From NCBI GenBank assembly GCA_028274465.1, contig CM051458.1, forward strand, positions 57,525,253 through 57,589,252: a DNA stretch of 64,000 nt, written 5' to 3'. Both the position numbers and the translations under genes were made by a program. The DNA is from Plantago ovata. Taxonomy: Eukaryota > Streptophyta > Magnoliopsida > Lamiales > Plantaginaceae. This document shows positions 57,147 to 64,000 of the stretch, one piece after another (within the stretch, counting starts at the first letter, position 1; the number at the start of each line of letters is the position of its first letter). The notes under the pieces are model-generated. The model saw nothing but the letters and a program-made list of their open reading frames with translations. It ran no database searches and was not told where the DNA came from.

Positions 57147-57425
57147 GGAATGAAAAGGATAAAGACTTTGAGATACCTTCTGTCATACCCTCTGATGATG
57201 ATACACCTTCGAATTATTTCGATAGTAATTAAGATTCTTCGAAGAGTAATACTCCTCAGAGTAAGAAAAGGAAACGTGATGATGATGATGATGATACTTC
57301 TGAGTACTTACCTTCGGAGTTTTCGAAGGATGTTGTAAAAAATGCTAAGACACTAGTTGTTGTTGTAGTCAAGGAAAAGAGCAAAGTTGTTGAGAAAGTC
57401 CCCACGGGAAAGAAGGAAGTTGTAT
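57147..57425 (+). pseudogene. Third exon of the Mutator-like unit
   Basis: The acceptor GTTTGTAG at 57139-57146 leads, in the frame set by the previous exon, to EIPSVIPSDDDTPSNYFDSN and, after TAA 57230-57232, to an S/K/D-rich segment with KKRKR and seven aspartates, then KEKSKVVEKVP. The stop suggests decay. KKRKR could be a nuclear localisation signal. Confidence 0.5.
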
Positions 57426-59289
57426 TTAGTAAACTATTCAGCCATCTTTTGATATTTTGTTCATGTTTTTAATTTGAAATTCGTCTGTAATAACTCAAAT
57501 TAGAACTATATTCAGTTGTATTTAGTAAACTTTTTTTTTAATTTTGTTTCATATGTTTGAGTTTTATATGTTGTTTGTTTGAGTTTTATATGGTACTTGT
57601 TTGAGGTTTACCAGCTCGACCAATCCTACTATTCTGCATGAAAGGGATTTCCTTAATTCAGAGATTTCTCTTCCACATCTAGATCTAAGTAGAATAAACC
57701 CCGTCCAAGGAAGTGTAGCTTGGTTGACTCTGTCAGATTTAAGGCGATTCCTTTCACACCGCTGGCAAATTCGTGGCGTGCCCCTACCGACCTCAGATGA
57801 TTCCTGTTCTTACCTTACTGCCCATGAGTTTTAATTTATATGCATTACAGAGTGAGTTTAACCTTGAACATTCATAGAAATATGTTTCATTATCCCTTGA
57901 CAAATGCTTAATTAGAGTTTTAGAAAAATATACACACTTAGTTTAGTTTGAGGTTAGAGTGTATGTTTGAGTTTTATATGTTGTTTGTTTGAGTTTTATA
58001 TGGTCCTTTTTTGAGGTTTACCACTGTCAATGAGTTTTATATGTATTACAGAGTTAGTTTAACCTTCATCATTCATAGAAATATGTTTCATTATTCCTTG
58101 AAAATGCTTATTAGGTTTATTTATATGCTCAATAATAGTCAACATAAACAAGAGGAAAATCAAGAAAACAGAGTATCGATATTAAGGAACAGAGTTTACA
58201 AAATTCTCAATGTTAAACAAAGAAATACAGTATTGAAATCAAGGAACACAGTCTACAAAAGAATAGAGTACTAAAATTTAAGAACACAGTTGATATAGTA
58301 TTCCTTGTTTGGTCGTCAAGCATTACTCTGTAAAAGAACAAGGAAACAGAAGATCAAGGTAATTATTTATTTGAACAAAAGTGATGGTATGTTGTTTATA
58401 AGAAAATGATATTCTATATGTTTGAGTTTTATATACTGTTTGTTTGAGTTTTATGTGGTGTTTGTTTGAGTTTTACATCTATCATATGTGAGGATTAGGT
58501 GAGGTTTACTTGATATTAATTTTTTGCTATGTTGCTTGTTTGAGGCTTACATATATATGTAAATATGGTTTTTGTTTGAGTTTTTCATGTATCATATGTG
58601 AGATTTACTTGAGAATAAGTTTTATATGTTTGAATTTTATTGTTTGTTTTGAGTTTTATGTGGTGTTTTTTGAGTTTTACATCTATCATATGTGAGGCTG
58701 ACAAAAAGTGAATAAGATTGATGAATCAGAAGAGTTCAAGGAAACAGAAGATGAAGTTAATTATTTGAACAAAAGTGATGGTATGTTAAAGTTTATAAGA
58801 AAATAATTTTCTATATATTTGAGTTTTATATATTGTTTGTTTTGAGTTTTATGTGGTGTTTGTTTGAATTTTACATCTATTATATGTGGCGGAGGTTGTT
58901 GTAATTTCATGAAAATTTTGCAACCTAGTCCCTGGAAGTTATCAAATTTCCAAACAATATCCAATTTCATTCCACCATTGTCAAAATCAAATTCTGATTT
59001 ATATAATCCAAATAAACATTAAATCATCGACAAAATTAACATCAATAGCTTCTAAATCACTATAAGAACGGATATTATAGTCAAAATCAAAGTCTAATCA
59101 AACCTATTTTAGAATCAATTGCTTTTCTGTTTTAGGTGATGCAGCCATGGACAGAGCTTAAAGCTCCATCCATGTATGCTCGCCTCTCCAGACACATGTT
59201 GAATTCGTCTTCTTCAGTCTTCTCAGTCGAAAGTTTCTGATCTGTTTTTGTTTGAGGAGAGAGTTTCTAATAGTTTCAACGGAGGAGAA
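57426..59289. other. Intron-like sequence with duplicated segments
   Basis: T-rich sequence with TTTGAGTTTTATATG repeats. Two duplications are visible: 57826-57925 resembles 58030-58120, and 58340-58480 resembles 58738-58890, the latter with an exon-like GAAACAGAAGATGAAG... ending in a GTATGTT donor. A frame at 57601-57834 lacks recognisable features. Confidence 0.45.
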
Positions 59290-59480
59290 GGTTATGTGTT
59301 CTGCTTCAGATTGGGAAAATCAATTTGACGGGTTATAAGAATAACCCGTTTCTCAAACCGGGTTACAAAATGACCCGTGAATTTTCATATGGATTGATCC
59401 AGTTTTGATCTACTTTCTAGTTCCTTTGAGTTTCATTTTGGAGTTTCATTTTGGTCTCACGGATTGAGTGGTCTCACAGG
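59290..59480 (-). repeat. Putative right terminal inverted repeat of the Mutator-like element
   Basis: Its reverse complement shares ordered blocks with 26930-27110 and ends in GGTCTCACAGGAGACGTTCTC. The short leader-like segment at 59180-59290 may be the mirrored counterpart of the first exon. Confidence 0.4.
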
Positions 59481-59499
59481 AGACGTTCTCATAAATTAA

Positions 59500-59844
59500 T
59501 TTGAAACTATACCAGAAAATAATTAATACAATATATTTGCTTATTTTCCTGTTATAATTTAAAATTAATTTATAGTCAAATAAACTATTTAAAAACCAAC
59601 AAATTGAAATGGAAAACTCGCACGGGCAAGGGTCTACAAGAAAGTGGCGACTGGCTTTCCACATTTTCACAATTTCCTCAAATACAATAAAATATTCACT
59701 AATCTAACTGAAACTTTTTCCTGCTGACAAAGGCACACAGAAGAATAAAAGAAACAATTACAGTACAGTTCATATCGGAACACTGGAAATAAATATACAT
59801 TGGGCAAGCTAGCATCACTGATGAATGTGTGAGAATCGGAACAC
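59500..59844 (-). other. G-beta 3' UTR and downstream sequence
   Basis: AT-rich sequence below the stop codon. I could not place a poly(A) signal with confidence. Confidence 0.5.
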
Positions 59845-59880
59845 TCAGATTACTCTTCTATGACCTCCAAATGCCCAAAT
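59845..59880 (-). CDS. AGB1: G-beta last coding exon
   Basis: Twelve codons including the stop ([11 protein letters not shown]), after the acceptor GGTGGCAG. It follows a 731-bp intron (59881-60611) in which I see no other feature. Confidence 0.93.
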   Translation of the reverse strand: MWAFGGHRRVI

Positions 59881-62800
59881 CTGCCACCACAACAATATAA
59901 TTACTCATTAGACTTGAAATTCAAGCAAGAAGCTTCTCATGCTGTATGTACTGTGCATATAACTCAACTTTGTTATAACAATTTTAGGGCACCCAACATT
60001 CAAGAAATCCAATCATATTTGAGTAATCTTGGTGCTCTACTGCTCTACAATGGTATACTCCATTTAGGTACGCTACAATGTCTTAACTATCCGGTTTTCA
60101 TTCTCTAGCACCAAGAGTGAAAATAAGTAAATAACCATGTTGCTCACATGTGTTGCTGTAGCTAGATAAGAAATCAACTGTACAGCCAAAATTTAGTGAC
60201 AAGCACCAGATTTTGAGAATTCATTTTCCCCCAATATTGGGTGACAAATCACCAGATTTTGGGGCGATTAATCCAACTCTAGTAACACAAGTTGTGTAGG
60301 TCTATTACGTTCAATTTTCCGAAGGATACAAATTGGGCGGGTACACATTGTAGTGCAACCCAAGTAGGATGGTACCATTGAATATGAAAGTGGAAGCAAT
60401 AACAAGATAAAACACTGAATTCAACATGTGAACCGGCCCCAATACCCTTCCACATCAATTTGTGAAGTACCAATACTGGAGGCGGCATCAATCCGATGTT
60501 TTTTGCTATTTTCCTAAAGATTGAGATGTTTGAAAATAGTAGGAATGAATCCGTTTTTTTGCATCTTTCGTATAGCGACATCATAAAGTCATAAGCTTAG
60601 TTTTAACTAACCTTTAGGTTTGTGTCCCAACTTCCTGTACACAAGGCACTACCATCAGCTGAAAGTCCCAGACAGCTAATCCTAGCATCATGAGAATTTT
60701 GAAGTGATCCCAAGTCCAATACCATCTATCAACACGAAAGTGAGTTAGTTAGACCTTAATTTGAACATGAGAAAATATGCAAAATTCTAAAAAACACTTG
60801 TCACACCTGTGCCAATAATGTGTCCCACACATAGCAATCACCGTTGTTGTATCCAGCAAAAAGGAGGCGGCCGGAGATGGAAAATGCAATTGATGTTACT
60901 GGAGGGAATTCATTATCGGTATGAGGTTGATTGTATTCTTGTAACTGGTGCCCAGTTCTGATGTCGAACAGCCTGCAAGTCCCATCCTCTGAACCAGTTC
61001 CAAATCTATTTCCATCTGGAAAGAACTTAACAGTATTAACGTCTCCCTCGTGACCATGGAAAGTATGAACAGCTCGACTAGCAACACGTGTATCCCACAG
61101 ACGGGCAGTTGAATCACAAGAACCAGAAACGAACATCCTGGAATTGGATCCATTGATAGAGACACTGGACCAAGATATTAGATGATAAGGTCCTTGCAAC
61201 AGTTCAATAATATAAAATACTACTTATGGATGAAGTTTATAATCATATTAAAAAAACAACTCCGAATATCAACTTTGTTAATAAGACACCCACTTGTTGG
61301 ATACTTTAACGACCAAGTTTGTAAGCTGTGTTGTGAAACAACAAATTTTAGTGAGGTTTCAGGAATCTGAGAGATACCTTGGAGAGGCTATTTGTATCTA
61401 GTGTTGAACTTCAAGATTCTAACCGTTCAATAGAAAGAGAATATTATTTGTGCATGAAGTTTTAGATAACCAGCTTATGCCTACTTATCACAGTTCTTTT
61501 ACTTGGTATTTGTAGGATTAAAAGCTATATTTTGTCCAAGTTTACTTGTTTTATGTTTGTTTTGGTTAATGTGGGTCGAGTTGGTTAGTTGTGGAGATTT
61601 GGGACAAAAAGGAGCATATTGAGGCCAATTTGAAGACAACAGCTTATGGACAAGGCTCAATGGTTGGGTATGGTCCAAGGCCCAATTTCTGAAAATTCGT
61701 ACCTTATTTTGGGCTTCTAAAACCATGAGTTTGAGGCCTTCGATGACCTGGAGAAAATAGACTTATATAATTGCTCTCATTTTCAGACTGAGACAAGTAG
61801 ACAGATGGACAGTTCCGAAAAGGAGATTTTCAGTTTCTTCTTTCCTTTTTACTTACTTTGTTGCCTTATGATTTCATACATCTTGATGTCTGATTCTTGG
61901 ATTATGATAAACTAATTACTTGTTCTAGGGTTATGATACTACGTAGTTATGAACGTGATTATTTGAGTATTCAATGCTAATTCATGGTCTTTCTTGGTTG
62001 TTAATAGTTAAAATTCAGCGTTTAATGCTTGTGATTGTTTACCTAACCATTGCATGATTTAGGGCTTTAATTTGAGATTTGAGGGATAATAATTAAAGTT
62101 TCACGGGCTTAAACTACGTAAAATGCTATGCGATATAGAGATCCATTGGGTTTGTGCAATTGTGTGTGAGTTTCCCTTCAGTGTAATGTGTTTTATTATG
62201 TTGATAAAGATTAATGAATTAATTAGGGAAGCTTGTTTATCTGCAACCAAATAAATTGTGATTAACATAAATATATGAGAGCATCTGATCAACTATGGTG
62301 AAGTTGAAATCTCTAGATTTCTCTCTTATTGATTTACTCGGTTTTCATTATCAATCATAGTATTTACTTAGTATAAGTTCACAATTATACCTAATTTAGA
62401 TCTTAATTTATTATACGTTTGTATTTATTAATTGTTAACAAATTAGTTCCTAAGGATATGATACTCGATTTATCATTATTACTTATTGTGATATCGTACA
62501 CGTTGCACTTGCGATTCTGTGCACAAATAATGTGCAAAAACAGATAGAGACTGCGACTACATCAAAAGAACTCCCCATTGTTAATATTTAAATGTTTATA
62601 AGTTGGTAGTTAGTGTTGTGTGACAACAAATTTCAGTCAGCACCTTATAGAAAATTTTGAGGAAGCTGTATGTATCTAACTTAAAATTTGAATTTTGAAG
62701 AGGGGCAAGTGTAGCACCGCCAAAAACATCTATAGGGTCTCTCTGCATTGTTGAAACACTAGCAGTGGTTGTTTGTGATATTGTATAAAACTCTAACAAC

Positions 62801-63328
62801 ATGTATTTATCAGTCATATTATTCCAAATAATGATAATAGAAAACATGTGATACATTACTAAAGCATTAGAAGGTAAATTGTTCAAAAGCGCTGGCTACA
62901 TACCTTAGAACGTCAGCAGTATGCCCAGACTGGAACTCCCCTCCAAAAACTGATGTTCTCAGTCCCGTGGTTATATCCCATAAGACACACGTTTGGTCAC
63001 CAGAAGCAGTTATCAGATGTGTGTCCTCATCCGGAACATACTGACATGAAGAGACATAACCCTTGTGGCCACTGAGCATTCTGGCCACTGGCAGATTACT
63101 ATCCCTATCTGTCTGGGAGTTAAGGTTAAAGATGGAGCAAACACTATCAAGGCCACCGCAGGCCACCGATTGCCCGCTTGGTGAAAAGGCACAGGTCATG
63201 ACCCATGCGCAAGGTAGCTTGATTGCGTGAGTCTTTTGGCTTGTTAGCGCATTCCACACAATTAATCTGCCATCTTGAGATGCACTGACAATACGATTCC
63301 GTTCAGGAGTCCAATCCAGTGAATACAC
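59845..63328 (-). CDS. AGB1: Heterotrimeric G-protein beta subunit, four of its coding exons
   Basis: The coding parts join as 63328-62904, 61164-60807, 60725-60612 and 59880-59845, with consensus splice sites and phases 2, 0 and 0. They give 310 residues ending [11 protein letters not shown]. The product is the WD40 propeller of plant G-beta, which binds G-gamma and the G-alpha subunit at the plasma membrane. WD-type repeats are visible as RLIVWN, CVLWDI, ARLWDT, CRLFDI, CYVWDT and LKIWAF. Compared with the 377 residues of the Arabidopsis protein, the missing part is 67 residues, which would be the coiled-coil first exon upstream of 64000. No stop or frameshift is seen, so the gene appears functional. 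It is the only clearly intact host gene here. Confidence 0.95.
60612..60725 (-). CDS. AGB1: G-beta penultimate exon
   Basis: 38 codons from [20 protein letters not shown] to GSWDTNLK, between GTTGATAG and GTTAGT. Confidence 0.94.
60807..61164 (-). CDS. AGB1: G-beta exon with the middle propeller blades
   Basis: It starts after TTGGTCCAG and ends GGCACAG|GTGTGA. It codes [29 protein letters not shown] and [12 protein letters not shown]. The upstream frame to 61199 belongs to the intron. Confidence 0.95.
61463..62522 (+). mobile_element. Diverged solo LTR of the element F family in a G-beta intron
   Basis: Collinear with 12902-14081 from TAGATAACCAGCTTATGCC to TTGCACTTGCGATTCTG, with many substitutions and indels. 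It lies antisense to the host gene inside the intron 61165-62903. No internal element sequence is present. It is much older than element F itself. Confidence 0.82.
62904..63328 (-). CDS. AGB1: G-beta exon with propeller blades 1-3 (approximate)
   Basis: The acceptor CATTGTAG precedes GTGTATTCACTGG ([12 protein letters not shown]). The exon ends CTAAG before GTATGT. It codes [19 protein letters not shown] and GDQTCVLWD. Confidence 0.95.
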
Positions 63329-64000
63329 CTACAATGGGTATTGAAAGTACGTATGTCAAGGATCCAGGAAGTGTAAGACTTGTGGAGTAATAAACACTAC
63401 TAGTGACAGGACTATTATATTGAAGTTAGTTTTTCTCTGTTCCAGCGGAATTTAAGTTCAATATGGTTTGAAATTTTTGCAAAGACTTGGCACCCTGTTT
63501 CCCGACACGAAAACCTTCACTAAGACATTGAGTTGGCTGGTCAACTAGAAGACCTAATTCAACGGACATACACTTCAATCTTGTGTTGTTCTATTTAATT
63601 CCTTCGACAAAACAAGAGACTAAATCATGTTATCCTGCCTCTAATCTTCCGTTTAAGTGCCTAAGCAAGACTGGAGACTAAACCACATTATAGGAGCTAC
63701 CATATAACTGACACATGAAGATCTGTGAAAGCAGGAACGGGGGCAGTAAACCAGAAGCTGCTAAATGAAGAAAGATGCTGCAGTTAGTAAGTCAGCAACA
63801 CAAAACTTGAAATGACCACATATAAACTCAGTCGTGACAGAATAGGAGCAGTGCAGTAATTCAGACACCACTACATCAAGTGGTACAAACTTCCGATCAA
63901 CAAATACACGTACTAAGTAGGTTCCAGTGCCTGGAGGACAATATAGTCATAATCTCACGATTTGATTAACATCAGAATTTATTAATCCCGGTGTAAACTC
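63329..64000 (-). other. G-beta intron, no further exon seen
   Basis: No segment codes the expected N-terminal coiled coil, so the first coding exon must lie beyond 64000. No repeat is recognised. Confidence 0.6.

Noticed and set aside
56563..57186. Three similar minus-strand peptides of 62-84 codons
   Set aside because: They are the translation of the 182-bp intron repeat.
60279..60584. 101-codon frame in a G-beta intron
   Set aside because: It lies wholly between two in-phase exons with good splice sites and shows no domain.

Overview
This is nuclear DNA of a flowering plant. It is dominated by nested transposable elements and carries one recognisable conserved host gene, a heterotrimeric G-protein beta subunit (AGB1 type) on the minus strand at the right end. 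The residue pattern of that gene looks eudicot, possibly asterid; I cannot name a species. Two runs of exactly 100 N (37142-37241, 53067-53166) are scaffold gaps, and the flanks of both appear to be falsely duplicated contig ends.

Left block, 1-7749: Athila-type Ty3/gypsy sequence. The start of a minus-strand LTR (1-252) abuts a decayed plus-strand pol (253-3280), a long structured 3' noncoding region, and an LTR (5218-6424). A 30-bp polypurine-tract remnant and a second, diverged LTR (6455-7749) follow.

7750-21377: a nest built into a CACTA (En/Spm) transposon that lies on the minus strand and ends in a CACTACAAGAAA terminus at 21377. Its transposase-associated domain is split by a complete gag-only Athila-like element (12902-19787, TSD AGTAC) and cut on the other side by a minus-strand copia element (LTR 10951-12469, gag 7750-8762). 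That copia leader in turn holds a solo LTR of a second copia family (8853-10923, TSD TAAAG). The CACTA element itself interrupts a LINE (21378-22290).

22422-27540: a broken PIF/Harbinger transposase, a LINE 3' fragment with zf-RVT and RNase H-like parts, a 68-bp minisatellite, and a promoter with a first exon.

26930-59480: an exon/intron unit whose ends resemble imperfect inverted repeats of a Mutator-like element. Its first intron holds a complete Athila element without pol (27549-36338, TSD TGTTT). Its second exon is split by an 18-kb copia array (37941-55910) with a truncated minus-strand Athila copy nested inside; removing the array restores the reading frame.

59845-63328: four exons of the G-beta gene. 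They join in frame to 310 residues of seven-bladed WD40 protein; the first coding exon lies beyond 64000. A diverged LTR sits in one intron.

Most striking is a set of structured noncoding motifs shared by the Athila-type elements. It includes a nested hairpin bounded by GACCAC/GTGGTC that is kept in two otherwise diverged families, hairpins placed directly upstream of polypurine tracts (one duplicated within each element), a post-gag hairpin with compensatory base changes, and GC-rich palindrome clusters just upstream of the LTR TATA box.
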